Shown here one piece after another: positions 27,062 through 34,598 of a stretch of DNA of 64,000 nucleotides; the stretch's first letter is position 1; the number at the start of each line of letters is the position of its first letter. The notes beneath the pieces were generated by a model, which was not told the DNA's origin, made no database searches, and saw only the letters and a program-made list of their open reading frames with translations. Source of the DNA: Desulfogranum mediterraneum DSM 13871 (GTDB taxonomy: Bacteria > Desulfobacterota > Desulfobulbia > Desulfobulbales > Desulfobulbaceae); NCBI RefSeq assembly GCF_000429965.1, contig NZ_KE387005.1, forward strand, positions 89,347-153,346, read 5' to 3'. The translations under genes were made by a program, and so were the position numbers.

Positions 27062-27832
27062 ATGCATCATCGTTTAGCTCGTTTAATTCGCTTAGCTCGT
27101 TTAGTTCGTTTAAGCCACCCCTTTCAGCCGTTGGCCACCCCCTGCCGGTCGCTCGTGATCCCCATGCTGCTCCTGGCCCTGGTGGCCCAAGCAGGCTGCA
27201 GCAAACCAGACCAGAAGGTGGTGGAGATACCAGAGCCCCTGGAAAAACCCATGGTCGCGACCCCCCGGCCCCAGTCTCCAGGTACCCTCTGGACCGGTGA
27301 CGAGGGCAACTGGCTGGCCGACATCAAGGCCCGCAATGTGGGCGATATCGTCACCGTCATCATCCAGGAAAAGGCCAGCGCCTCCAAGGAGGCCACCACC
27401 GAATCTGACCGTGACACCAGCATGACCGCCGGCATCCCCAAGCTCTTTGGCTACGAGAAGGTCTTTGAGGCCAACAACCCCAACCTGGATATGGCCTCCC
27501 TGGTATCTGCCAACTTTTCCAACGAGTTCAAGGGCAGCGGCAAGACCACCCGCTCCGAAGACCTGGTGGCCACCCTGACCACCCAGGTGATCGAGGTCTA
27601 TCCCAACGGCAACATGAAGATCCGGGGCGGTAAATCGGTGATGGTCAACAACGAGAGCCAGATCATCTACCTCACCGGCATTGTCCGGGGCTATGACATC
27701 ACCGCAGCCAACACCGTTGATTCGGGAAATATCCTCAACGCCCAGATCGCCTATACCGGCAAGGGCGCGATCTCGGACAAGCAGAAACCCGGCTGGCTGA
27801 TGCGGATCCTTGACAATGCCTGGCCATTCTAG
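27062..27832 (+). CDS. flgH: FlgH, L-ring lipoprotein
   Basis: The 256-residue protein has an unusually long, Arg/Leu-repeated N-terminus (RLARLIRLARLVRLS at residues 4-18), then a hydrophobic stretch and a lipobox-like AQAGC with Cys46. The body carries FlgH motifs LWTGDEGNWLADIKARNVGD and PNGNMKIRGGKSVMVNNESQ. FlgH forms the outer-membrane L ring around the rod, proving a Gram-negative envelope. The ATG at 27062 is one base after the flgA stop. A start further inside is possible and would remove the Arg/Leu repeat. Confidence 0.95.
   Translation: MHHRLARLIRLARLVRLSHPFQPLATPCRSLVIPMLLLALVAQAGCSKPDQKVVEIPEPLEKPMVATPRPQSPGTLWTGDEGNWLADIKARNVGDIVTVIIQEKASASKEATTESDRDTSMTAGIPKLFGYEKVFEANNPNLDMASLVSANFSNEFKGSGKTTRSEDLVATLTTQVIEVYPNGNMKIRGGKSVMVNNESQIIYLTGIVRGYDITAANTVDSGNILNAQIAYTGKGAISDKQKPGWLMRILDNAWPF
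27071..27115 (+). repeat. Five 9-bp tandem repeats at the 5' end of flgH
   Basis: Five consecutive 9-bp units of the form CGTTTAGCT (variants end ATT, GTT and AGC; one begins CGC) encode Arg-Leu-X five times. Each Leu is TTA, a codon little used in the surrounding GC-rich genes. Copy-number change would lengthen or shorten the signal peptide by three residues without changing frame. Confidence 0.9.
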
Positions 27833-27851
27833 CCGAACAGAGGAGAAGACC

Positions 27852-28976
27852 ATGACCAGAACCGTGGGGATCACCCGCACCCTCATCCTGAGCCTGCTGC
27901 TCTTCCTCTGCTGCTCCTTTACAGCAGAGGCTGCCCGGATCAAGGATATCGCCAATATCCAGGGGGTGCGGGAAAACCAACTGATGGGCTACGGCATCGT
28001 CATCGGCCTCAACGGTACAGGCGATGATATCAAGAAGTCGGTCTTTACCCGCCAGGCCATGATCAACATGATCAAGCGGATGGGCATGGCCCTGACTCCG
28101 GATGTCTTCAACCAGATGAAGACCAAGAATGTGGCCGCGGTCATGGTCACGGCCCAACTGCCGCCCTTTGCCAAGCCCGGATCCACCATCGATATCCACG
28201 TCTCCTCCATCGGTGATGCCTCCAGCCTTTCCGGCGGCAACCTGCTGATGACCCCCCTCAAGGGACCCGATGGCCGAACCTATGCGGTCGCCCAGGGGCC
28301 CATGGCCGTGGGTGGTCTTTCCTTTGGCGGCAAGGCGGCCAAGGTGCAGAAGAACTTTCCCACGGCCGGTCGTGTTGCCGGAGGCGCTATTGTTGAGCGA
28401 AGCGTCAACTTCAGCCTGCCGAAAAACGGGGAGCTCCTCTTCCAGCTCAAGGAGATCGACTTCACCACAGCCGCCAGAATGGTGACAGCGGTGAACCAGC
28501 GCTTTGGTCCGTCTACGGCCAGCTCCCAGGACGCGGCCTCGGTCCGGGTGAACAGGCCCCCGGACTACCCGGGCAGCCTGGTCCAGTTTATCGCCGAGTT
28601 GGAAAGCATCGATATCGAGCCCGACACCCCGGCACGGATCGTGGTCAACGAGCGCACCGGCACCATTGTCATGGGCCAGGATGTGCGCATCTCCACGGTG
28701 GCCGTCTCCCACGGCAACCTCAACCTGATCATCTCCGAATCCATCGAGGTCTCCCAACCCAACCCCCTGGCAGGGGGCGACACCGTGGCCGCCCCCCAGA
28801 CCACCATCGAGACCATCGAAGAGGAGGGCAACCTGGTGGTGATGGAGATGGGGGTAAATATCGGGGAAATCGCCAAGGCCCTCAACGCCATCGGCGCCAC
28901 CCCCAGGGACCTGATCGCCATCTTTCAGGCCATCAAGGCTGCCGGCGCCCTCCAGGGCGAACTGGTCATCCTTTAA
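27852..28976 (+). CDS. flgI: FlgI, P-ring protein
   Basis: ATG 27852 is preceded by AGGAGA at 27841-27846. The 374-residue precursor has a signal peptide (LILSLLLFLCCSFTAEA) and the FlgI signatures RIKDIANIQGVRENQLMGYG and IVIGLNGTGDD. It polymerises around the rod in the periplasm. It lies directly between flgH and the flgJ-like gene. Confidence 0.97.
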   Translation: MTRTVGITRTLILSLLLFLCCSFTAEAARIKDIANIQGVRENQLMGYGIVIGLNGTGDDIKKSVFTRQAMINMIKRMGMALTPDVFNQMKTKNVAAVMVTAQLPPFAKPGSTIDIHVSSIGDASSLSGGNLLMTPLKGPDGRTYAVAQGPMAVGGLSFGGKAAKVQKNFPTAGRVAGGAIVERSVNFSLPKNGELLFQLKEIDFTTAARMVTAVNQRFGPSTASSQDAASVRVNRPPDYPGSLVQFIAELESIDIEPDTPARIVVNERTGTIVMGQDVRISTVAVSHGNLNLIISESIEVSQPNPLAGGDTVAAPQTTIETIEEEGNLVVMEMGVNIGEIAKALNAIGATPRDLIAIFQAIKAAGALQGELVIL

Positions 28977-28989
28977 CCTCTACCCGGAC

Positions 28990-29322
28990 ATGACTATGAG
29001 AACACAACTGGACCCTGCGACCATCATCCAGACGACCATGGAACCGAAAACACCCTCGGCCCTCTCCACCCGGGATCATGAGTCACTGAAAAAATCCAGC
29101 CAGGATTTTGAAGCCATCTTTATCCAGTCCATGATCAAGGCCATGCGCAAAACCGTGCCCGAAGGCACCCTCTTCCCCAAATCCAATGGCGAGAAGCTGT
29201 ACGAGGAGATGCTGGACAGCGAGCTGGCCTCACATATGGCCAGCCAGCAGAGCCTGGGCCTGGCAGAGCAAATCTATCAAAGCATGGAGAGGCAACTGGC
29301 TCCAGAAGATAAAAAAGCGTAG
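28990..29322 (+). CDS. flgJ: Rod-binding protein, FlgJ N-terminal domain only
   Basis: The 110-residue product matches only the rod-binding part of FlgJ (SSQDFEAIFIQSMIKAMRKT and NGEKLYEEMLDSELASHMAS). The muramidase domain of enterobacterial FlgJ is absent, so wall opening must rely on a separate enzyme. The short form is the norm in many non-enteric bacteria. It is the last gene of the run from fliA before an AT-rich gap and a sigma-28-like promoter. Confidence 0.92.
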   Translation: MTMRTQLDPATIIQTTMEPKTPSALSTRDHESLKKSSQDFEAIFIQSMIKAMRKTVPEGTLFPKSNGEKLYEEMLDSELASHMASQQSLGLAEQIYQSMERQLAPEDKKA

Positions 29323-29357
29323 CTCTGATCTTTTTTTAAAAAAAACGTTTTTTTCTA

Positions 29358-29385
29358 TTAAGATTTTTCTGCTCCCCACCGAAAA
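29358..29385 (+). promoter_or_regulatory. Sigma-28-like promoter before the DUF5610-flgM-flgN genes
   Basis: TTAA (29358-29361), 16 bases, then ACCGAAAA (29378-29385). The same layout occurs before fliC1 with ACCGAAGA, and with better boxes before flgK and fliC2. It lies about 76 bases upstream of the ATG at 29461 in AT-rich DNA. Match to the enterobacterial consensus is partial; support comes from the shared spacing. Confidence 0.5.
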
Positions 29386-29460
29386 GAAAGATAACAGAAA
29401 GAAATATATTCTGTACCAGCAACCACGGACCGGTTGCCCACGCTGCAGGGAGGCAGGACA

Positions 29461-30027
29461 ATGTTACATAATATCAGCCACAACCAGATCAACGGCTCGA
29501 TGTACAGCCAGCATAGCGCTCGCCTTGAAATCAACCATGCTGTTGGCAGGATTGAAGAGGGCCGGCCAAGCGATGTTACTGAATCGCTGAGCATAGAAGG
29601 CACATCGACCTCTGCGCTTACCTACTCCAGCGACATGCAGCTTGTCGGCGGAGAAGGCAAAAAGTATGGTCTGCTGCAGAACCTGGTAGCCAACCTGCTG
29701 AAAGAACAGGGTATTAACACTAAGATCATGGTGGCCGAGACTCCCTTGGATATCGCCGCCATCAGTCCGGAAGAGGCAGAAGAACTCGTTGCCGACGACG
29801 GATACTTTGGTGTAGAACAGACATCTGATCGTATTTTCCAATTCGCGGTTGGAGTTGCCGGTGGAGACACCTCCCGTCTTGATGCCATCAAAGAGGGCAT
29901 CGATCAAGGCTTCAACGAGGCCCTTGAGGCCTTTGGCGGCTGGTTGCCGGATATCTCCTACGCAACCTATGACGCAGTAATGGAAAAACTGGACAGTTGG
30001 GTGTCTGAATCTGAGATGGTTGTCTGA
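29461..30027 (+). CDS. DUF5610-like protein of unknown function
   Basis: ATG 29461 follows AGGGAGG at 29447-29453. The 188-residue product lacks a signal peptide and membrane helix. Its C-terminal two-thirds (EEAEELVADDGYFGVEQTSD then RIFQFA, DAIKEGIDQGFNEALEAFGG and SYATYDAVMEKLDSWV) resembles DUF5610-type proteins, which occur near flagellar genes in several phyla. Location between a sigma-28-like promoter and flgM suggests a late-class function, but no activity is known. Codon use is less GC-biased than that of the flgI gene before it. Confidence 0.7.
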   Translation: MLHNISHNQINGSMYSQHSARLEINHAVGRIEEGRPSDVTESLSIEGTSTSALTYSSDMQLVGGEGKKYGLLQNLVANLLKEQGINTKIMVAETPLDIAAISPEEAEELVADDGYFGVEQTSDRIFQFAVGVAGGDTSRLDAIKEGIDQGFNEALEAFGGWLPDISYATYDAVMEKLDSWVSESEMVV

Positions 30028-30051
30028 AAATAGAACCTACAGGTGGATGAG

Positions 30052-30336
30052 ATGACTGTGGAATTTTTTGGAATCAACAACATGGGTCAGGTCGGCGGGA
30101 TCAACAAGACCAACCGTCCTGGTGAAGCCCAGAAGAGCGGCAAGAGCGGCGAAACCCAGGGAGCCTCTTTTTCCTCGACACTCAAGGGTGCCAGCGAGGT
30201 TCAGGCCAGCAGTGTTGAGGCCAGCCAGCGTGCCGATCGGGTAGCGGAACTCAAAGCCCAGGTCGCCAACGGCAGCTATAAGCCGGATCTGGACAAGGTG
30301 GCCTCCAGCCTGTTGAAATTTTTAGTGGAAGGGTGA
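30052..30336 (+). CDS. flgM: FlgM, anti-sigma-28 factor
   Basis: ATG 30052 follows AGGTGG at 30041-30046. The 94-residue product has a disordered N-terminal half and the conserved sigma-binding helices at the C-terminus (RADRVAELKAQVANGSYKPD then LDKVASSLLKFL). FlgM holds FliA until it is exported through the finished hook. The stop overlaps a GTG at the start of the flgN frame. Confidence 0.93.
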   Translation: MTVEFFGINNMGQVGGINKTNRPGEAQKSGKSGETQGASFSSTLKGASEVQASSVEASQRADRVAELKAQVANGSYKPDLDKVASSLLKFLVEG

Positions 30337-30341
30337 TCATC

Positions 30342-30695
30342 ATGACCCGCGAGACCGTTCGGGAACTCCTAACCCAGTTGCGCGATACCATCCGCAACGA
30401 ACGTGAACATGCCAGGCAACTCGACCTCCAGGCCATGGCCAACGATATGGCCCAAAAAGAGGCCCTTATCCAGACCCTCCAGGTGATCAAGACCCTTGAT
30501 CCGGAAGAGCAGGCGCTGGCCCGGGAGATCCATGAAGAAAACCGTCGGAATGCCTTTCTCTTCAGGGCGACCCTGAACTGGATTCAGTCCACCATGGAAT
30601 TTTTCGGCCGCAAGACCGTACCCACCACCTATGGCCAGACAGGTGCCGTCAGCAACACCCCTGTCAACGGTCGCCTCCTCTCGGGCAGGATTTAA
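30342..30695 (+). CDS. flgN: FlgN-type chaperone for FlgK/FlgL
   Basis: The 117-residue helical protein (TRETVRELLTQLRDTIRNER, LQAMANDMAQKEALIQTLQV, and NAFLFRATLNWIQSTMEFFG) fits the FlgN family. FlgN keeps the hook-filament junction proteins in an export-ready state. ATG 30342 with GGAAGGG at 30327-30333 is preferred over GTG 30333. Its position after flgM and before flgK/flgL is the usual one. Confidence 0.88.
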   Translation: MTRETVRELLTQLRDTIRNEREHARQLDLQAMANDMAQKEALIQTLQVIKTLDPEEQALAREIHEENRRNAFLFRATLNWIQSTMEFFGRKTVPTTYGQTGAVSNTPVNGRLLSGRI

Positions 30696-30792
30696 GCCCT
30701 GCCCTCCCCCTGCCTGCCCATCTCCGCCAGCTTCGGCGCCTCCGCCGGATAAGGCCCCAGCTTCTCCTGCAGCCAGGCCCTCATCCTGACCG

Positions 30793-30826
30793 AGCTGTAC
30801 CCCCTGACCAAGCTGTACCCCTGACC
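30793..30826 (+). repeat. Short direct repeat in the flgN-flgK gap
   Basis: AGCTGTACC followed by CCTGACC occurs twice in a row (30793-30809 and 30811-30826), differing by one C. The 405-base gap from 30696 to 31100 holds no convincing gene; apart from this repeat and the sigma-28 promoter at 30990 I see nothing functional in it. The first 150 bases are GC-rich and may be a decayed coding sequence. Confidence 0.55.
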
Positions 30827-30989
30827 CCAAAAAGGGCGGCAGCCGAGAGACCTCTGCCTGTCAAGCTCCCCCTGCCTTCGCCACGATCGTCACTCGCCTT
30901 CCCTGTCAGCTCCGCCCGCCGCCATCCCGATGGCCCGGGGACCTAAGGGCCTGCATCTAGCGGCCACAGGATCCGTCTTAAATTCAAGC

Positions 30990-31017
30990 TAAATTCCCCC
31001 CCCTCTCCAGCCGATAA
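30990..31017 (+). promoter_or_regulatory. Sigma-28 promoter before flgK
   Basis: TAAA (30990-30993), 16 bases, then a perfect GCCGATAA -10 box (31010-31017). It lies about 83 bases upstream of the flgK ATG at 31101. This is the strongest sigma-28 match in the window and shows that flgK-flgL belong to the FliA class. Confidence 0.85.
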
Positions 31018-31100
31018 GAAGAGCAGATCAACAGTACAAGGCAGATTGCCTTGAGTGCTCTTTGGGAGCCGCTCTTTTCACTCTTTACCAGGAACGTATT

Positions 31101-32513
31101 ATGGCAGGACTTCTTGATGCCCTGAACGCCGGCAAAACCAGCCTGAGTACCAACCAGAAATCCATCGAGATCGTCGGCAACAATGTTGCCAACGTCAACA
31201 CTGCGGGGTACTCACGGCAGCGGGCAGAGCTCATCCAGATCCCGGCGGTGAACTTCGGGGACTTTTTCATTGGCCAGGGGGTCAGTGTCTCGGATGTGAG
31301 TCGCGATTACAGTTCCTTTGTCAGCCGTCAGCTCCAGGAATCCTTTATTGCCTACGGCGAAGAACAGGGACGCTCCAACCCCCTGGCTGAACTGGAGCGC
31401 CTCTTCAACGTCTCTGAGGACAACCTGGCCACAGAGGTCGATAAATTCTTTGACGCCTGGCAGGAGTTAACCACCAATCCCAGCGGCCAGGTGGAGCGGG
31501 ATATCGTGATGCAGCGCGGTCAGCTGCTGGGCGACAACTTCCGCCAGCTCTCCGATGAACTCAACACCATCACCGAAAATATCAATACCGAGATCATCGG
31601 CGGCGTCTCTGCCTTGAACGAGAAGATCGCCGAGGTGGCCCGACTCAACGACCGGATCCGCCAGGTGGAGATCTCCGGCCAGAGCGCCAACGCCGCCCGT
31701 GACCAGCGGGACCTGATCGTCCAGGACCTCTCCGAGACCCTGGGGGTGCAGACCTATACCGACAACCGCGGCATGCTGGCGGTTCAGCTCCCCGGAGGCC
31801 TGCCCCTGGTCCAGGGGGATACGGCCATGACCATCAAGACCGTCACCACCGGCACCGATGTGGACCTGCAGTTGGAGATCGCCGGGGTTACCCGGGATAT
31901 CAGCAGAGAGGAGTTGGGCGGCTCCTTCCGCGGAATGTATGAGATCCGCGATGTCTTCATCGACGGCCTCCACAACGACCTGGACACCCTGGCCGTGGAT
32001 CTGACCTCATCGGTCAACGACCTCCACGACGACGGATATTTCATCGATCCGGGCACCGGCCTGCCGGCCACCGGCCAACTCTTCTTCAACGATATCACCG
32101 CCCTTCCTCCGGGGATACGCCCGAGCCGCTCCATTGAGGTCGCCTTCAGCGACAGCCGCTATGTGGCGGCGGCGAAACTCGACACAGCCGCTGCCGGAGA
32201 TAACGGTATCGCCCTGGAGATCGCCGCCCTGGAGACCAGCCACCAGGTGAGCGGTACCACCGACAATTACGATGCCTTCTTTTCCAAGATGGTCTCCAGA
32301 GTCGGCATCGAGGCCAACCGCAACAATCTGGCCCTCAAGGGGGCCGAGGATGCCAAGGTCCAGCTCCAGAATCTCCGTGACGGCTTTTCCGGGGTCTCCC
32401 TGGAAGAAGAGATGATCGATCTTATCCAGTACCAGCGGGGCTTTGAATCCTCTGCTAAATTTCTCTCCACCGTGGACGAGATGATGAACGCACTCCTCCA
32501 GTTGAAAGGATAA
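31101..32513 (+). CDS. flgK: FlgK, hook-filament junction protein 1
   Basis: ATG 31101 gives the FlgK N-terminus (AGLLDALNAGKTSLSTNQKS then IEIVGNNVANVNTAGYSRQR); an in-frame extension to 31062 lacks family support. AGGAA lies at 31090-31094. The 470-residue protein ends with EEEMIDLIQYQRGFESSAKF, the matching helix. FlgK caps the hook and joins it to the filament with FlgL. flgL follows after 3 bases. Confidence 0.96.
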   Translation: MAGLLDALNAGKTSLSTNQKSIEIVGNNVANVNTAGYSRQRAELIQIPAVNFGDFFIGQGVSVSDVSRDYSSFVSRQLQESFIAYGEEQGRSNPLAELERLFNVSEDNLATEVDKFFDAWQELTTNPSGQVERDIVMQRGQLLGDNFRQLSDELNTITENINTEIIGGVSALNEKIAEVARLNDRIRQVEISGQSANAARDQRDLIVQDLSETLGVQTYTDNRGMLAVQLPGGLPLVQGDTAMTIKTVTTGTDVDLQLEIAGVTRDISREELGGSFRGMYEIRDVFIDGLHNDLDTLAVDLTSSVNDLHDDGYFIDPGTGLPATGQLFFNDITALPPGIRPSRSIEVAFSDSRYVAAAKLDTAAAGDNGIALEIAALETSHQVSGTTDNYDAFFSKMVSRVGIEANRNNLALKGAEDAKVQLQNLRDGFSGVSLEEEMIDLIQYQRGFESSAKFLSTVDEMMNALLQLKG

Positions 32514-32516
32514 GCC

Positions 32517-33515
32517 ATGAAAGCGACCCAAGGCACCACCTACCGAATGCTCGGCACCCGCCTCAACGATGTGGCCAATGAGCTTGAAAACCTGCGCAAG
32601 ATGGGGGCAACCGGTAAAAAGCTGCTCAAACCCTCGGATGACCCGGCTGCGATCCGACCGGTGCTCAACACCCGCAAACAGCTGAGCAACGTGGACCGCT
32701 ACCTGGAGACCATGGGCCAGTCCCTGGATGTGATGCAGGCCACCGACGGCCACCTGGAGCATGTGGAAAACATCATGCAGCGGGCCCAGGAGATCATGGT
32801 CAACGTGGTCAACGGCTCCCTCAACTCCGAAGACCGGACCGTGCTGGCCGATGAACTGGTCCAGCTCAAGAAAGAAATGCTCGATGCGGCCAACGGCAAC
32901 GTGGACGGCAAGTATATCTTTGCCGGCTATGCCGAGGATACGAAGCCCTTCAGCGAAAATCCGAGCTACGACCCTACCCTCTACGATGCCAACGATCACC
33001 GTACCTGGCCGGTGCTCTACGCAGGCGATGAAAATGCCACCTCCCTGGAGATCACCCCGGGCGAACAACTCCAGGTCAACCTGACCGGCAACGACCTCTT
33101 CCTGGGCACCAGCAGTTGGAACCAAGGCCCCTATAACCCACCCGACCCCGCAGGCAACCCGCCCAACGCGGTCAGTGGCGGACGCTTTGACCTCTTTGCC
33201 GAGCTGACCCAGGCGGAGGAGGCCATTCGCAACAATGATCCGGCGGCCATGCAGACCAGCATCGAGGAGCTCCAGGGGGCTGCTGACCAGAACCGCAGAC
33301 TCCGCTCCCAACTGGGCAACCGGGCCAGTCGGGTGGAGACGGCCAAGCTCCATCAGGAGGCGGTCCGGGTCGACCTCAAGCAGGTCCTCTCCCGCTATGA
33401 GGATGCCGATGCCATCGAGGTCTTCAACGACATTGTCCAGCAGGAAACCGCCTTCCAGGCAGCCCTCAACATCACCTCCAAGGTGTCGCAGCTCTCTATC
33501 CTCGACTTTATCTGA
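32517..33515 (+). CDS. flgL: FlgL, hook-filament junction protein 2
   Basis: The 332-residue product begins with a flagellin-like N-terminus adapted to FlgL (LKPSDDPAAIRPVLNTRKQL) and ends with IEVFNDIVQQETAFQAALNI. GKYIFAGYAEDTKPF is the FlgL-type 'F(S/A)G' region. It links FlgK to the filament. AAAGGAT precedes the ATG, 3 bases after the flgK stop. Confidence 0.96.
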   Translation: MKATQGTTYRMLGTRLNDVANELENLRKMGATGKKLLKPSDDPAAIRPVLNTRKQLSNVDRYLETMGQSLDVMQATDGHLEHVENIMQRAQEIMVNVVNGSLNSEDRTVLADELVQLKKEMLDAANGNVDGKYIFAGYAEDTKPFSENPSYDPTLYDANDHRTWPVLYAGDENATSLEITPGEQLQVNLTGNDLFLGTSSWNQGPYNPPDPAGNPPNAVSGGRFDLFAELTQAEEAIRNNDPAAMQTSIEELQGAADQNRRLRSQLGNRASRVETAKLHQEAVRVDLKQVLSRYEDADAIEVFNDIVQQETAFQAALNITSKVSQLSILDFI

Positions 33516-33548
33516 TCCTGGAACCGTTTAAAAACACTTGCGTTCTCC

Positions 33549-33575
33549 TTAAAATTGCACGATACTGGGCGATAA
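33549..33575 (+). promoter_or_regulatory. Sigma-28-like promoter before csrA-fliW
   Basis: TTAAAATT (33549-33556), 11 bases, then GGCGATAA (33568-33575) fits the enterobacterial TAAAGTTT-N11-GCCGATAA layout. It is about 130 bases upstream of csrA. It suggests that the CsrA-FliW switch is made together with the late genes. Confidence 0.6.
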
Positions 33576-33706
33576 AGATGAGCGCTGTCCAGACGACGGG
33601 ATGCCGAAATCTGTCCCTGTCCCGCCACTGATTGCAGCGGATATGTTCTTATCGTTTTTACTTCTTCGGGCAGCGACCGGCTCCCGGATACATTACAGGT
33701 GTTGCT

Positions 33707-33949
33707 ATGCTGGTGTTGACCAGGAAAGTCGGTGAAGGAATCATCATCGGCGATAATATTACCATAAAGATCATCGAGATGAAGAGCGGCGGCATCCGGA
33801 TCGGGATCGATGCCCCCCGGGAGACCAAGATCCACCGCCAAGAGGTCTATGACCGGATTCGCCAGGAAAATATCGAAGCCGCCAGTTGGGATATCGCTGA
33901 TCTGGATATCCTCAGTGATGCACTTGCAAGCAGGAAAGTGAAAAAATGA
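33707..33949 (+). CDS. csrA: CsrA, mRNA-binding translational regulator
   Basis: The 80-residue protein is a complete CsrA: MLVLTRKVGEGIIIGDNITI, then GGIRIGIDAPRETKIHRQEV. CsrA dimers bind GGA in hairpin loops and block ribosome entry. No strong Shine-Dalgarno precedes ATG 33707, so CsrA is probably translated weakly. Four bases (ATGA) overlap with fliW, giving a fixed ratio of CsrA and its antagonist. Likely targets are the two flagellin mRNAs just downstream. Confidence 0.97.
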   Translation: MLVLTRKVGEGIIIGDNITIKIIEMKSGGIRIGIDAPRETKIHRQEVYDRIRQENIEAASWDIADLDILSDALASRKVKK

Positions 33950-34374
33950 AGACTATAGAGACTCGATTTGGAGAGATTGAATTTGATCCTGCCAATGTCA
34001 TCCATTTCCCGGAGGGACTGGTCGGGTTGGAGCAGCTGAAAGACTTCCTGGTCATCCCCAACGAGAAGGAAGGCCCGCTCTTCTGGATCCAGTCGGTGGA
34101 TGACCCGGTTTTTGCCTTTGTGGTGACCGATCCCACCAACTTTTTTCTGGACTATGTGGTCGCCCCTGATCAGGAGGAGCGCAAAAAACTGCAGCTCAAG
34201 GAGAGCGACCCCTGCTTCACCCTGACCATTGTCAGTGTGGCTGAGAACAAAAAAATCACCCTCAACCTTGCCGGCCCCATCCTCTACTCGCCTTCAACCA
34301 ACCGGGCCCTGCAGGTTATCCTGGAAGACGGACGCTACGACACCCAAACCCCCCTGCCTGAAATCAAAAAATAG
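33946..34374 (+). CDS. fliW: FliW, CsrA antagonist and flagellin-binding protein
   Basis: The 142-residue product has FliW motifs (TRFGEIEFDPANVIHFPEGL then VGLEQLKDF, and FWIQSVDDPVFAFVVTDP). FliW binds either flagellin or CsrA: when flagellin is exported, free FliW removes CsrA from flagellin mRNA. The gene overlaps csrA and ends before a strong terminator, so csrA-fliW is a closed unit. Confidence 0.97.
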   Translation: MKTIETRFGEIEFDPANVIHFPEGLVGLEQLKDFLVIPNEKEGPLFWIQSVDDPVFAFVVTDPTNFFLDYVVAPDQEERKKLQLKESDPCFTLTIVSVAENKKITLNLAGPILYSPSTNRALQVILEDGRYDTQTPLPEIKK

Positions 34375-34397
34375 CCTATATTTTCAAATAATTAATC

Positions 34398-34437
34398 AAA
34401 AGCCATCATTCCCCCTCGGGAATGATGGCTTTTTTTT
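34398..34437 (+). terminator. Intrinsic terminator after fliW
   Basis: A perfect 16-bp stem, AAAAGCCATCATTCCC (34398-34413) with its complement (34418-34433), has a 4-base loop and the right arm runs into a T-tract to 34437. It isolates csrA-fliW from the flagellin gene. Confidence 0.93.
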
Positions 34438-34456
34438 GTTCCGTCCTAAAATTTCC

Positions 34457-34484
34457 TTAACTGTTCTTCCGCTCCAACCGAAGA
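34457..34484 (+). promoter_or_regulatory. Sigma-28-like promoter before fliC1
   Basis: TTAA (34457-34460), 16 bases, ACCGAAGA (34477-34484). The layout copies that at 29358. It lies after the fliW terminator and about 112 bases before the flagellin ATG at 34596, predicting a leader of about 105 bases. AGTATTGAGAGAG is repeated at 34486-34498 and 34509-34521 near the predicted start of transcription. Confidence 0.5.
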
Positions 34485-34582
34485 GAGTATTGAGAGAGAG
34501 AGTAGAGCAGTATTGAGAGAGTTGTTACGTTTGTATCGTTAGCCGCAGGATCAGTCAATGGACGACCGATGGCTAAAAAATT

Positions 34583-34598
34583 CATGGAGGATACCATG
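34583..34598 (+). promoter_or_regulatory. GGA-loop hairpin over the fliC1 ribosome-binding site
   Basis: CATGG (34583-34587) pairs with CCATG (34594-34598) around the six-base loop AGGATA. The loop shows GGA at 34589-34591, inside the Shine-Dalgarno GGAGG, and the right arm contains the start codon. GGA in a short hairpin loop is the known CsrA recognition element. An outer stem TTAGCC/GGCTAA (34539-34544, 34571-34576) encloses two more GGA triplets. Confidence 0.65.

Noticed and set aside
27062-27832. Reading the Arg/Leu repeat of FlgH as a twin-arginine signal
   Set aside because: The arginines are never paired and no SRRxFLK-like motif occurs; the lipobox suggests Sec/lipoprotein export.
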